Part shown: positions 35,005 through 43,712 of the stretch, piece by piece
How the letters are laid out: each line of letters opens with the position of its first letter
Numbering within the stretch: the stretch's first letter is position 1
NCBI GenBank assembly: GCA_902525585.1
Contig: CABZHQ010000001.1
Location: 28,976 to 92,975 of the forward strand
DNA length: 64,000 bases
From: an uncultured Prochlorococcus sp.
Lineage (GTDB): Bacteria > Cyanobacteriota > Cyanobacteriia > PCC-6307 > Cyanobiaceae
Reading direction: 5' to 3'
The notes under the pieces: model-generated
The model's input: only the letters and a program-made list of their open reading frames with translations
Databases searched by the model: none
What the model was told of the DNA's origin: nothing
Translations under genes and position numbers: made by a program

Positions 35005-35937
35005 ATGAATAAATCTGAGTTTCAATATCTAAATAAAAAAGTAATAAATGCTGAATTTAAAACAGAACCATACAAGCATATTTATATTGAAAATTTTTTA
35101 TCTGAAAAACATTTTGAAGAATTAATTTCTGATCCACAAGTTGCAATTAGCGGCAAAAGTGATGAAGAACTTCTAGAAAACCTTAAAAAAGCAGGGTGGG
35201 TTGCTCGACCTTTTGGGGGTTCTACAATCAATGAAAAAGCTTACTTGAATTGGCATAAAAATAAAAAAAATGGGTTTAGGAATCAAACGACTTGTAGTGG
35301 TTTTGGTATGACTTACAAATTATGTTCACCATCAAAGAATAAAATCACAAATGAACTTATGAAATTTTTCTCTAAAGGTTCTTTTTATGAAACTTTGAGA
35401 AAAAAATTTAAAATAAAAAAGCAAGAATTTCGGATTGATGCTGGATTTCAAAAATATCTTGATGGGTATGAATTAAGTCCTCATCCAGATGTAAGAGCTA
35501 AAGCTATTACATTTATGCTTAGTACTCACCCTTCTGCAGACGCTATAAATAACAGTCATCACACCAGCTACCTCAAACTTAAACCTGAATATGAATTCAT
35601 AAGTACTTTCTGGAAGAATAACAAAAAGCTCGATAGATCTTGGTTACCTTGGCATTGGTTTAAAGAAGAATTTTTACAAACGGAAAACAATTCAATAGTT
35701 ATATTTAGTCCTAATGATTATTCATTTCATGGAATTAAGGCAAATTATAATCATCTGAATTATCAAAGATCTAATTTTTATGGCAACCTCTGGTTTGAAG
35801 ATGAAACTAAACTTCCCATGCCTCAATGGGAAGATTTCGAAAAACTACTTAAAGTTGATTTAAAAAATAAACCAAGTGAAACTGCAACGTTTTTCTGGAA
35901 GCTTAAATATAAATTAAGTTCCCTTGCAAAAAAATAG
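35005..35937 (+). CDS. 2-oxoglutarate/Fe(II)-dependent oxygenase-like protein
   Basis: 310 residues of double-stranded beta-helix type. The iron triad is visible: His160-x-Asp162 in 'ELSPHPDVRAKAI' and His242 in 'NDYSFHGIKAN', followed by Arg255 in 'YQRSNFYGNLWF', the usual 2OG-binding basic residue. Such enzymes hydroxylate proteins, lipids or small molecules. It is isolated on its strand in a surface-glycan type island, so a glycan or lipid substrate is possible. Confidence 0.72.
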   Translation: MNKSEFQYLNKKVINAEFKTEPYKHIYIENFLSEKHFEELISDPQVAISGKSDEELLENLKKAGWVARPFGGSTINEKAYLNWHKNKKNGFRNQTTCSGFGMTYKLCSPSKNKITNELMKFFSKGSFYETLRKKFKIKKQEFRIDAGFQKYLDGYELSPHPDVRAKAITFMLSTHPSADAINNSHHTSYLKLKPEYEFISTFWKNNKKLDRSWLPWHWFKEEFLQTENNSIVIFSPNDYSFHGIKANYNHLNYQRSNFYGNLWFEDETKLPMPQWEDFEKLLKVDLKNKPSETATFFWKLKYKLSSLAKK

Positions 35938-35944
35938 CTTTCTT

Positions 35945-36003
35945 AAGCACTTAACAACCCTTTTTGGAGCACACTATTTCTAGAAGCCATAACTAAATAG
36001 TTG
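35945..36003. repeat. Relic of a tRNA-Pro integration junction
   Basis: Starts with AAGCAC, the end of the tRNA-Pro fragment, and continues about 53 bp with clear similarity (TTAACAACCC, then ACTAAATAGTTG at the end) to the right flank of the fragment at 54909-54954. The rest of the tRNA part is gone. It marks an older insertion of an element with the same end as E3. Confidence 0.6.
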
Positions 36004-36080
36004 ATATTGATCCTTATTTTGATCATAAAAAGTATATTTAGCACTTGTTTTTTTATCTTTTAGGAATCGATTTTTAGATT

Positions 36081-36482
36081 TTAGTAATTTTTATATGATT
36101 TTTCTTCAACTAGCTCTGAATTGTACTTCTCATTTATTTCTTTTTTGATAGACGCCCTCTTATCATTTTCTATGTAAACCGATCTTGCGAGTTTTATAAA
36201 CTCTTCATCAAATTCTTGGTTGCTCTCTTTAATTCTGATGTTATCTTCAATTTCCCAAAGGTTTTCGTTTATTTTTTTTAGATTTTTAATCAAATCGATA
36301 TTAATTTCTAGGTTTTTATCTTGAAGTATATTTTTAAGTAGTTTAACCTCTTTATTGATATTTTTTAGCTTAATACCAGTCATATATATTTGTTTAATTT
36401 CCAGAATTGTGATTTTATCTATAAGTTCCCCAATAGAGATAGGGGCAAGGATGGTAGAAAAATATTTAATTTTTGAACTCAT
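36081..36482 (-). CDS. DUF6165-like protein, 133 aa
   Basis: Start chosen at 'MSSKIKYFSTILAPISIGEL' (36482), giving a 17-base overlap with the TPR gene end; longer starts would overlap more. 'ISIGELIDKITILEIKQI' and the following long charged helices are the DUF6165 pattern. This family is often found beside TPR and glycosyltransferase genes. Function unknown. Confidence 0.65.
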   Translation of the reverse strand: MSSKIKYFSTILAPISIGELIDKITILEIKQIYMTGIKLKNINKEVKLLKNILQDKNLEINIDLIKNLKKINENLWEIEDNIRIKESNQEFDEEFIKLARSVYIENDKRASIKKEINEKYNSELVEEKSYKNY

Positions 36483-38424
36483 AATTTTCATCCATTTCTT
36501 TTTTAATTGTGCTGGATACTGTCTCAATAACATTTTTCCAGTTATTTCGTTTCTTTTGTCGAAATAATCTCATTGAAGGATACCAAAATGTGGTTTCTCC
36601 TTCCAGTCCCCAAGTCCAATAGGGTACATCTTTTAGTAATAACCAAACTTTTTTACCCATACCTCCTGCCAAATGCGCGATTGAAGTATCAGAAGTAATA
36701 ATTAAATTACAGTTTTCTATGATGGCAGCATTTTCAAGGAAATCCCAAGTGGAATCAATTTGGTCTTGGCAACTAACAAATTGATCTTTAAAAGAGCAAT
36801 AATCTAGTTGTTCTGAACCGAATCCTTTTTGTAATGATAAAAATTTTAAATTATTATTTCTAGCTAGAGTTGAGAAAATTTCTAATGGTAATGAGCGACC
36901 TTTGAGGAAATTTATCTCTGTCTCCTTATTCCCTTGCCAATTAATTCCAATGATTGGTCTTCTCTCTTTAGAGAGAATATTTTTCCATTTTTTATTTAAT
37001 TTATCCGTTGAATTTATATAAGGTTTTGAAATAATTGGATTATCAGGTCTTACTCGTAAATATCGCGGTAAAGATAAGAGTGGAATCCATTGACCATCTA
37101 AAACTGAAGATGTTTGTTCAGGGGTTAAGGGATTTTGGTCGATCCCTGATGATTTTATTAAAGAATGCAGTTTTTCTTGAGCAGCAAATATTACATCATG
37201 CCCTTGCTGTTTCAGATATTTTACATAACGCATATATTGAAGAGTATCGCCCAAGCCTTGTTCGCTTATCACTAAAAGCTTTTCTCCTGATTTTAATTTC
37301 TTATGGTCTATTCTTTCGAGATTTGTTTGACCATGAGGCATTGTCGGTTTATTGGTTTTAAATCTATATTCATAATTTTCTAAACCATTTTGATAGTTTC
37401 CTTCAGCAAGTTCTATTAGTGAAAGGTTGAAATAAGCATCTGCAAAATCAGGGTTAAGTGCGATTGCTTTTCTTTGTGAGATTTCTGCTTCTTTTAATTT
37501 TCCAAGGTCACTTAATATGTTTCCGAGATTATAATGAGCAATTGCATAATCAGGGTTAAGTGCGATTGCCTTACGTGTAGAAACTTCAGCATCTTTTAAA
37601 TTTCCATAATCTCTTAAGAAACTTCCTAGATTAGAGTGAGCAATTGCATAATTAGGATTAAGTTGGATTGCTTTTCTATAAGACAATTCAGCATCTTTTA
37701 ATTTGCCAAGATCACGGAGTAGATCTCCAAGGTTAGAGTGAGCAATTGCATAATTAGGATTAAGTTGGATTGCTTTTCTATAAGACAATTCAGCATCTTT
37801 TAATTTGCCTAGATCACGGAGTAGATCTCCAAGGTTAGAGTGAGCATTTGCATAATTAGGATTAAGTTGGATTGCTTTTCTATAAGACAATTCAGCATCT
37901 TTTAATTTGTTAAGATCGAAAAATAGGTTCCCAAGATTGTAATAAGCATCAGTAAAGCTAGGATTTAGCTGAATTGCTTTTCCATAAGACAATTCAGCAT
38001 CTTTTAGTTTACCAAGACTATATAAAATTCTCCCTAAACTAGAATATGCATTGGCATAATTAGGATTAATTTCAATTGCTTTGCGAGTGTAAAATTCAGC
38101 ATCTTTTAATTTGCCAAGATCGCATAATAAGTTCCCAAGATTGTAATGAGCATTGGCATAATTGGGATTAATTTTAATTGCCTTTCTATAGAGCAATTCA
38201 GCATCTTTTAATTTACCAAGATTGTTTAATATGATTCCATAATTAGAAAAAACTCTGCAATCTTTAAATCCTTGTTCTATGCAATTTTTATAATATTTTG
38301 TTGCTTCAGGTATATTCCCTTTTATATGTAATTGAATTGCTTGATTAACAATTCGTTCTTGAGAATTTAACTTATTTTTTTTACTTTTCAAATTAGATAC
38401 ATGATCCTCACCAAAACCTTTCAT
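36466..38424 (-). CDS. TPR-repeat protein with C-terminal glycosyltransferase-like domain
   Basis: 652 residues. About nine tandem 34-residue TPRs lie between residues 35 and 345, each like 'NYANAHYNLGNLLCDLGKLK' plus 'DAELSYRKAIQLNP'. The C-terminal 300 residues resemble GT41/heptosyltransferase folds: 'ISEQGLGDTLQYMRYVKYLK' and 'ITSDTSIAHLAGGMGKKVWL'. Architecture matches the SPINDLY/O-GlcNAc-transferase-like proteins of cyanobacterial surface islands, where they may modify proteins or glycans. Coupled to the DUF6165 gene. The 102-bp DNA repeats are nearly identical (see separate entry). Confidence 0.8.
   Translation of the reverse strand: MKGFGEDHVSNLKSKKNKLNSQERIVNQAIQLHIKGNIPEATKYYKNCIEQGFKDCRVFSNYGIILNNLGKLKDAELLYRKAIKINPNYANAHYNLGNLLCDLGKLKDAEFYTRKAIEINPNYANAYSSLGRILYSLGKLKDAELSYGKAIQLNPSFTDAYYNLGNLFFDLNKLKDAELSYRKAIQLNPNYANAHSNLGDLLRDLGKLKDAELSYRKAIQLNPNYAIAHSNLGDLLRDLGKLKDAELSYRKAIQLNPNYAIAHSNLGSFLRDYGNLKDAEVSTRKAIALNPDYAIAHYNLGNILSDLGKLKEAEISQRKAIALNPDFADAYFNLSLIELAEGNYQNGLENYEYRFKTNKPTMPHGQTNLERIDHKKLKSGEKLLVISEQGLGDTLQYMRYVKYLKQQGHDVIFAAQEKLHSLIKSSGIDQNPLTPEQTSSVLDGQWIPLLSLPRYLRVRPDNPIISKPYINSTDKLNKKWKNILSKERRPIIGINWQGNKETEINFLKGRSLPLEIFSTLARNNNLKFLSLQKGFGSEQLDYCSFKDQFVSCQDQIDSTWDFLENAAIIENCNLIITSDTSIAHLAGGMGKKVWLLLKDVPYWTWGLEGETTFWYPSMRLFRQKKRNNWKNVIETVSSTIKKEMDENYEFKN
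37440..38215 (-). repeat. 102-bp tandem DNA repeats encoding TPRs
   Basis: The TPR part of the gene repeats with 102-bp period; units at about 37630-37860 are almost identical at DNA level ('agcatcttttaatttg' recurs in every unit). Such homogeneity indicates recent duplication or gene conversion. It is coding, not CRISPR. Confidence 0.85.
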
Positions 38425-38836
38425 TTTTGAGAAATTTTAATTCATCTAGTATAGATTTTAGGGGTGGTTAGACAAAATGAAATTTTTTATATTAATAGAC
38501 ACAAACCTTTTTTTATTGTAGCTTTTTAAAGGTTTTTTTTAATATATAGCTCCATAAACAATTGATCTATTAAATGAGATTTATCAATATTATCTATTAC
38601 AAATGTTAGTGGAACTAGTTTGAGTCAAATATTGTATAAACATTTAATCTCTTAAAAAAATCAATATTAAATATCACCATTCTTAAATGGAAGTTGTGAT
38701 TAATTTAAATGATTTTGATAATGTACAGTTCAAATATTTATTTTTAGATTTTTTTTCTTCATATACATTTTTTAATGATCTTGTACATAATAAAGTAAAA
38801 ATTTATATAAGCTTTTTATTTTAAGAAATTATAAAA
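38425..38836. other. Non-coding stretch
   Basis: 412 A+T-rich bases between divergent genes. No ORF or clear hairpin found; promoters for both genes must lie here. Confidence 0.5.
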
Positions 38837-39643
38837 ATGGTTAATTTTAAAATTAATGGAACAAGCTTTGAACTATCTAGCTCAGAGAAGGTTAATTTAC
38901 CTCTAATGGTTTGTTCTCATGAAAGGAGTGGGACACATTTCGTCATGAATTCAATATCTAAATGTACAGAATACACCGCAAATCCATTCTTGAATTTTGA
39001 TTATTCGCCTTTAGGTTCTTTGATTAATTTTTTTTCAGAGGAAAGTGTAAGAATTTTTCTAAATTCTTTAAAAAATATAAAATACAATAATTCAATAAAT
39101 TACTGTACTAACAGTATTATTAAATCTCATTTTCCCTTGACACTTTTGGGACATGATGCGAAAAAACTTTGTAAGGTAATTTATATTTATAGAAATCCAG
39201 AAGAAGTTTTTATTTCTTATTGGAAGTTTTTGCATAGATGGGACTGGTTTGAAGGTCCTAAGTTAAATTCACCACTTGAACTTATGAAGATCAACCCAAA
39301 GGGTCAATCACAACGATATCAAATTGAAAATTACAAAAATTATTTTGTAAGATGGGCTTCACATATATTAATTGCAAAAAAAGAACAAAAAAAATCTAAA
39401 AATATCGTAATGGTTAATTATTCTGACCTAGAGAATGATTTTAAAAAAACAATTAAAAACATATGTAATAAATTAGAAATAAATATTATTTGTCCTCCAT
39501 CAAAACCTAATAAAGAAGAATACGTCCATGGTAAAGATTTGAAATTAAGTTATAAAGAAAAGCAACTTATGAAAAGTTTTATTAGGGAAGAGATTCAAAA
39601 TTTTCCTGATTTACCAAATGATCTTAAAGCTTTGTTTGATTAA
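38837..39643 (+). CDS. Sulfotransferase family protein
   Basis: 268 residues. The PAPS-binding 5' loop is 'CSHERSGTHFVMNSISK' (from residue about 27) and the 3'-phosphate site is 'VIYIYRNPEEVFISYWKF' (about 117-134). It moves sulfate from PAPS to a hydroxyl or amino group, probably on a glycan or lipid given the neighbourhood. Very A+T-rich codon usage like the whole island. Confidence 0.8.
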   Translation: MVNFKINGTSFELSSSEKVNLPLMVCSHERSGTHFVMNSISKCTEYTANPFLNFDYSPLGSLINFFSEESVRIFLNSLKNIKYNNSINYCTNSIIKSHFPLTLLGHDAKKLCKVIYIYRNPEEVFISYWKFLHRWDWFEGPKLNSPLELMKINPKGQSQRYQIENYKNYFVRWASHILIAKKEQKKSKNIVMVNYSDLENDFKKTIKNICNKLEINIICPPSKPNKEEYVHGKDLKLSYKEKQLMKSFIREEIQNFPDLPNDLKALFD

Positions 39644-40076
39644 TTACTAAAAGAGGAAGATATGGAAGAAAAAAATGATAAGAATTTTGCTTAAAGCTAT
39701 AACTAGTAACAAAATAAATAAAGAATATTCATCTAATTCTCTTTTAGCAATATGAGAAAGGAGTTTAAAAAAAAAGAGTCAGTTATCTTTCTATAAATTG
39801 ATTCTTAAGATTAGGCCAAAGGATTGGAAACTGCATCCTAGTTCGCCCAAAGTATTTGACAGCCATATAGCAGAACTAGTGTTTCATGCCATATCAAATT
39901 TTTTAATTAGTTCTTCGAGGGTTGTCATGACAAATAAATTAATATTTCTATCCAATATGTACATAAAATATTAGTTAAGAAAAATTTAACTAGCATTTTA
40001 TACAAGATATTGATCTATTTAAATCTATAAAAATTTGAAATTTGGAATATAGTTTAGGAAATTACGTACAAAAAAT
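39644..40076. other. Non-coding stretch, possible decayed gene
   Basis: 433 bases with no convincing gene. An open frame without ATG (39798-39974, plus) and short frames on the other strand exist but lack support. Confidence 0.4.
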
Positions 40077-40202
40077 ATGGAATCATTTGATTACTTCGAA
40101 TATCTAAATTCAATATCTTTTCATCCGCCTGTAATGATAATAACTACATTAGTGTTCTTTTATATAAGAAGAAAATTTTTATTAGCTGGTAAAAAACATT
40201 AG
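40077..40202 (+). CDS. Small membrane protein, 41 aa
   Basis: 'MESFDYFEYLNSISFHPP' then the helix 'VMIITTLVFFYI' and basic 'RRKFLLAGKKH'. ATG 40077, TAG 40202. Unknown function. Confidence 0.45.
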   Translation: MESFDYFEYLNSISFHPPVMIITTLVFFYIRRKFLLAGKKH

Positions 40203-40291
40203 CAATTTGTTTAATATTTTATATTTTTGAATGAGTCAAAAATTAAATAAACAAAGCAAGTAATAAAAACAATTACATATATAGATTCCAT

Positions 40292-40660
40292 TTAACTTGC
40301 CGTTGTTATTGAACTGCTTAGTCCATAAGTAAGAAAAATAAAGCTTGCAAAAGTAACTCCAATCATTACTGTTGTGTAAAGTTTATTTAGTTTGAAATTA
40401 TTACTTGCAGGTGAAAAGTCAGCTATAACTAAATTTTTCATTGAATATTTATCTCTATTTTTGAAATTATTACAGTTAACCAAACTGCCTAAAATTGGAT
40501 CTGTTGAAACTTTTATTTCTTGATTGATAACAGAATTTAAACCTTTATCTTCATTGAAGAATCTTGGAAACATGTATGCATGCCATAAAGCTATTATTGC
40601 CACCCAAAAAACTACACTAACTCCTGCAAAACCAAAAAGTAAGAATCTAAAGGTTTCCAT
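40292..40660 (-). CDS. Hypothetical two-helix membrane protein, 122 aa
   Basis: N-terminal helix ('GFAGVSVVFWVAIIALWHAY'), a polar middle of about 60 residues, and a C-terminal helix ('TVMIGVTFASFIFLTYGL'). No family recognised. It diverges from the 98-aa gene. Confidence 0.55.
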   Translation of the reverse strand: METFRFLLFGFAGVSVVFWVAIIALWHAYMFPRFFNEDKGLNSVINQEIKVSTDPILGSLVNCNNFKNRDKYSMKNLVIADFSPASNNFKLNKLYTTVMIGVTFASFIFLTYGLSSSITTAS

Positions 40661-40878
40661 ATTTGTTATTTAATTAACTAAAATCTACATCAAAAAAAAT
40701 ATCTTAATATCCCAATCCAAAAAAATATACTTTAAATAAACCAATTAATCATTTCATTATGTTACTAATGATTAGAGACAATGTTATTAGGAGTTTTTCT
40801 TTAAATATAAGTTAATGATCAAATCATTTATTTAATTAAAAAAGACAAAATAATAATCACATTTATTATTTTTTAGAA

Positions 40879-41175
40879 ATGGATTTCAGGATTTTACTTG
40901 TTATTACGCCAATAGTATTCTCATGGATATTTACAGTTTTTTGGTTAGGTAGGTGGGATGTATTTAGATTAACACCACTAGGATTACCAAAGAAGGGAGT
41001 AGCTCCTTTTAAAAATTATCAAGTATGGGAAGATTCAGCATTAATTCCTGATACTGGTAGACCAGCAGAAGGTTATCCAGTATTTACTGTAAGAACCGCA
41101 GCAGTAAATGCCTTAGGGATTCCAACCGTTTTCTTCCTTGGAGCAATATTGGCAATGCAGTTTAAAACTTATTAA
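40879..41175 (+). CDS. Small two-helix membrane protein, 98 aa, possibly photosynthesis-related
   Basis: N-terminal helix '[20 protein letters not shown]' then '[20 protein letters not shown]', a soluble middle ('[20 protein letters not shown]') and a C-terminal helix ('[16 protein letters not shown]'). The first 20 residues resemble the PsbY start, but the rest is not PsbY. Highly regular sequence suggests a conserved thylakoid protein. A shorter paralogue follows 12 bases later. Confidence 0.6.
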   Translation: MDFRILLVITPIVFSWIFTVFWLGRWDVFRLTPLGLPKKGVAPFKNYQVWEDSALIPDTGRPAEGYPVFTVRTAAVNALGIPTVFFLGAILAMQFKTY

Positions 41176-41187
41176 TAGGAAATTTTT

Positions 41188-41373
41188 ATGGACATTAGAT
41201 TTTTAATTGTTGGAGCACCATTTTTAATAGCATTTTTTTATACCTTATTTTGGTTAAAAAAATGGGGTGCTTTTAATTTTACGAAAAACAATTTGCCAAA
41301 AAATATTTCTCTTAAAAATGAATCAATAGAACAAAGTTATATTTTAGAAGATATCTTTTTAACAAAAAATTAA
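41188..41373 (+). CDS. Small membrane protein, 61 aa, paralogue of upstream gene
   Basis: 'MDIRFLIVGAPFLIAFFYTL' and 'FWLKKWGAFNFTKNNLPKN' match the first 40 residues of the 40879 protein, then the sequence diverges and the second helix is missing. Tandem duplication with truncation. Same operon by the 12-base gap. Confidence 0.6.
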   Translation: MDIRFLIVGAPFLIAFFYTLFWLKKWGAFNFTKNNLPKNISLKNESIEQSYILEDIFLTKN

Positions 41374-41407
41374 TCAAATTTTCTCACCCTTAAATTAATA
41401 CCTTGTA

Positions 41408-41506
41408 ATGATTCCTATAGAACAGTATTTGTTTTTTGCAGTTTCTCTTTATGCATTTTTTTATCTTTCAATAACTATAGTAAGTAAATTAATTAGCCTT
41501 TCCTAA
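41408..41506 (+). CDS. Small membrane protein, 32 aa
   Basis: 'MIPIEQYLFFAVSLYAFFYL' then 'SITIVSKLISLS': a single-helix protein. ATG 41408, TAA 41506; third gene of the plus-strand run. Real status is uncertain because of its size. Confidence 0.4.
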   Translation: MIPIEQYLFFAVSLYAFFYLSITIVSKLISLS

Positions 41507-41589
41507 GCAATAATTACATAAAATATTAAACACTTATTTGTATAAAATTGATCTTCCTGTATTTTAAAACTCATTATATAAATATATAA

Positions 41590-41697
41590 GTAGATATTAG
41601 GGCAATCTACTAACCGCTAGCTTTGATAAAGCGGTTCGTAATGAGAACCTCCCTTTGACCTCATTTTCTTTTTCGCAATCTTAGAAAATGAGGTTTA
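41590..41697 (+). ncRNA. Candidate small RNA, tandem copy A
   Basis: Begins GTAGATATTAGGGCAATCT, has a hairpin AACCGCT...AGCGGTT, an AACCTCCC segment and ends in the terminator CCTCATTTTC/GAAAATGAGG with T-rich tail (about 41659-41696). No ORF. It aligns in order with copy B at 41823, which supports an RNA gene. Confidence 0.6.
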
Positions 41698-41822
41698 AAT
41701 ATTTTTAAATAGCTATGAATATTAAACTAATTCTTAATTAAAACTTTAAATTATTAAATATTATTCCTTCCCATGTATATTATTTACTTTTTAAAAAAGA
41801 GTTTTTTCTTTATAAAGAATAT

Positions 41823-41935
41823 GTAGATATTTGGCGAATCTGCAACGGTATAGATTCCGTCTTTATGAACCTAGCCAACGAAAATATTCCTAACTACGTT
41901 TTAGTTATTTTAGTAGTTAGGAATATTTTTATTTA
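41823..41935 (+). ncRNA. Candidate small RNA, tandem copy B
   Basis: Begins GTAGATATTTGGCGAATCT, then a hairpin AACGG...CCGT, ATGAACCT, and a long terminator stem AATATTCCTAACTAC / GTAGTTAGGAATATT followed by T5 (about 41883-41931). The 5' half aligns with copy A while the terminators differ, as expected for duplicated RNA genes. No ORF. Confidence 0.6.
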
Positions 41936-41970
41936 TTACACCTTTTAAAGTAAATTTTTCTGAAAATCAA

Positions 41971-42384
41971 ATGATCAATAAATCAAGAAATGAATTTATA
42001 TTAGAAAAAATTTATAAGAATTTGGAATCTGGAATGCCAGAGAATAAATCTATCAAAGAGTATGCTCTACCTAATGCAAGGCAGTGGCTTTGTGGAAGAT
42101 TCGTTGCTATATGGGTTTTACCTATTTATTTTTTAAGGAAAATTGCAAAGTTTTCTGCTTCTTCCGCCTTTGTTAAGCCATATTCTCCTTCTAAAAATGG
42201 GCCATCTTACAAGCAACCAGAAACTCTATTTACCTCTTTACGAAGTGTTTTCAGGGGCGAAGATCATTTAAGATTTTTTGACCATAGATTTATTGGTATT
42301 TGGGTTTTACCAATTGCCTTGACTGGGATAGTTTTTGAAATCCTACTAATAGCTCCTAGTAATAACACTTCACCATTCAATTAA
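41971..42384 (+). CDS. Hypothetical membrane protein with internal repeat, 137 aa
   Basis: Two similar segments, 'WLCGRFVAIWVLPIYFL' (about 45) and 'FDHRFIGIWVLPIALTG' (about 108), each starting a membrane helix. Probably a duplicated helix-plus-anchor unit. No family recognised. Confidence 0.55.
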   Translation: MINKSRNEFILEKIYKNLESGMPENKSIKEYALPNARQWLCGRFVAIWVLPIYFLRKIAKFSASSAFVKPYSPSKNGPSYKQPETLFTSLRSVFRGEDHLRFFDHRFIGIWVLPIALTGIVFEILLIAPSNNTSPFN

Positions 42385-42848
42385 AAATCTTTTGTCCATT
42401 TTTTTTATGGACAGACTTAACCCAATACCTTCTAGAGCCTTTTGGATGATTTAGGAAATCAGTCCCATAACAACTTGAAACAATTATTGAGGGTCTTGGA
42501 TAAGAACCAATACTCCTCCATAGGGTCTTCTAAATGTATCAATTGGTCTTGATAAAAGAACTTTAATGAGTTTACTTTTTCTTAATTTGGTGAGATCCTA
42601 TTGAGTTCTCCAATTTCAAAAATCCAACATCTTTGAAGCATCATTGCCCAATCTTGATCTAATTTCTCCTTTAATCCATCATGGCTGTTGATGCCTGGTA
42701 GCTATTTTTTGGTGTATCTACTGTCTTTTTCTTTAATTTCGAGATCATTTTGATTTATAAACGTTTCAATAGTTTGGCTGAGTTTCATTGCTCCATATCC
42801 ATTGAGATTGTGGAGATCTTTGTACATCAAATCATTTTTGTCAGTTGG
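42385..42848. other. Gene-poor junction with acyltransferase fragment and decayed gene
   Basis: No intact gene. 42650-42842 duplicates the 3' end of the acyltransferase gene at 45141-45337. On the minus strand, about 42385-42580, broken frames contain 'SIIVSSCYGTDFLNHPKGSR', which looks like protein sequence from a lost gene I cannot name. Confidence 0.55.
42650..42842 (-). repeat. Direct repeat: truncated 3' end of acyltransferase gene (left copy)
   Basis: About 190 bp, roughly 85-90% identical by eye to 45141-45337, covering the last 30 or so codons and downstream region of the OafA-type gene. Shared landmarks: 'cctggtagctattttttgg', 'cagtttggctgagtttcat' with small differences. Marks a recombination boundary around the genes at 42849-44597. 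Confidence 0.8.
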
Positions 42849-43574
42849 CTAATCTGTAAGAAAAAACTTTTCTTTGAAATTTGTAAAAATTGAGTCGCAA
42901 ACTTCATTGCCAATAAGTTTCATTATTTTTTTTGAATTTAAATTAGCGCCTGTCAATCTTCTGAAGATTTGATCACAAGTATCAGGATCTACTCCTTGTG
43001 AACTGAGTTTATTAACTGTATCTAAATAAGAAAATAACAATCTATTTACTATCAGTCCATCAATAACTGGACATTCATACATTTCGTATCCAATAACATT
43101 AATGAAACTTTCTATTGTTTGCTTTTTTGTTGAAAATTCTTGAAAAGACGAAAATTCCACAAATTTGAATGAATTAACTGGATTAATAAAATGAAGAGCA
43201 CACATATTCCGTGGATTAATTAATAATTTCTTTAGGTCTAATGAAGATGTATTAGTACAAATAATTTTTTCTTCCAAATTAGCCAAATGTTGTATAACTT
43301 CTAACTTTATTTCAAGATTTTCTGGCAAAGTTTCAATAATGATTGATGTTTTTTTAAGAGAGTTTATATCGTTTGAAAAATTAATTTTAAGTTTATCTTC
43401 TTCAATACCTATAATCCTTTGAGTTTTTTTGGATAGTTTATCCTTTTTAATTCCTCTACCTATTAAATTAACATTTATGCCTTTAGATGCTGCAAGCAAT
43501 GCTATTTGCCAACCCATCAAACCGTCACCAACTATTCCTAGTGTTAAGTCGTAAGATTCAAAATTCTGACCCAA
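42849..43574 (-). CDS. 3-hydroxyacyl-CoA dehydrogenase-like NAD-binding protein
   Basis: 241 residues. Rossmann motif 'LGIVGDGLMGWQIALLAASK' (GxGxxG with G-D-G variant), 'IIETLPENLEIKLEVIQ', 'ICTNTSSLDLKKL' and 'ALHFINPVNSFKFVE' (catalytic His-x4-Pro pattern), then the C-terminal helical domain start 'VIDGLIVNRLLFSYLD'. The family oxidises beta-hydroxy acyl-CoA or similar. The end is directly against the acyltransferase repeat, so the last residues may derive from the junction. Role in surface or lipid metabolism is inferred. Confidence 0.75.
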   Translation of the reverse strand: MGQNFESYDLTLGIVGDGLMGWQIALLAASKGINVNLIGRGIKKDKLSKKTQRIIGIEEDKLKINFSNDINSLKKTSIIIETLPENLEIKLEVIQHLANLEEKIICTNTSSLDLKKLLINPRNMCALHFINPVNSFKFVEFSSFQEFSTKKQTIESFINVIGYEMYECPVIDGLIVNRLLFSYLDTVNKLSSQGVDPDTCDQIFRRLTGANLNSKKIMKLIGNEVCDSIFTNFKEKFFLTD

Positions 43575-43712
43575 TTTACCACAAAGCTTATGTTTTTAAA
43601 ATCATAATATAGTTATATTTTTTTGAGAAATATATTTATAATTAATAACTTACTTAGTAATATTTATATTTAAATGAATAATAATTAATTAACTATAATA
43701 AATTAAAAATAA

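Noticed and set aside
36355-36567. Hydrophobic plus-strand ORF
   Set aside because: Antisense shadow of the DUF6165 and TPR genes.
37440-38215. Regular repeats that could be a CRISPR array
   Set aside because: Period is 102 bp, units are coding and translate to TPR motifs; there are no unique spacers.
39798-39974. Plus-strand open frame starting TTG
   Set aside because: No ATG, no ribosome site and no homology recognised; could be chance or decay.
41823-41935. Inverted repeat as insertion-sequence end
   Set aside because: The long stem is followed by T's and fits a terminator; no transposase nearby.
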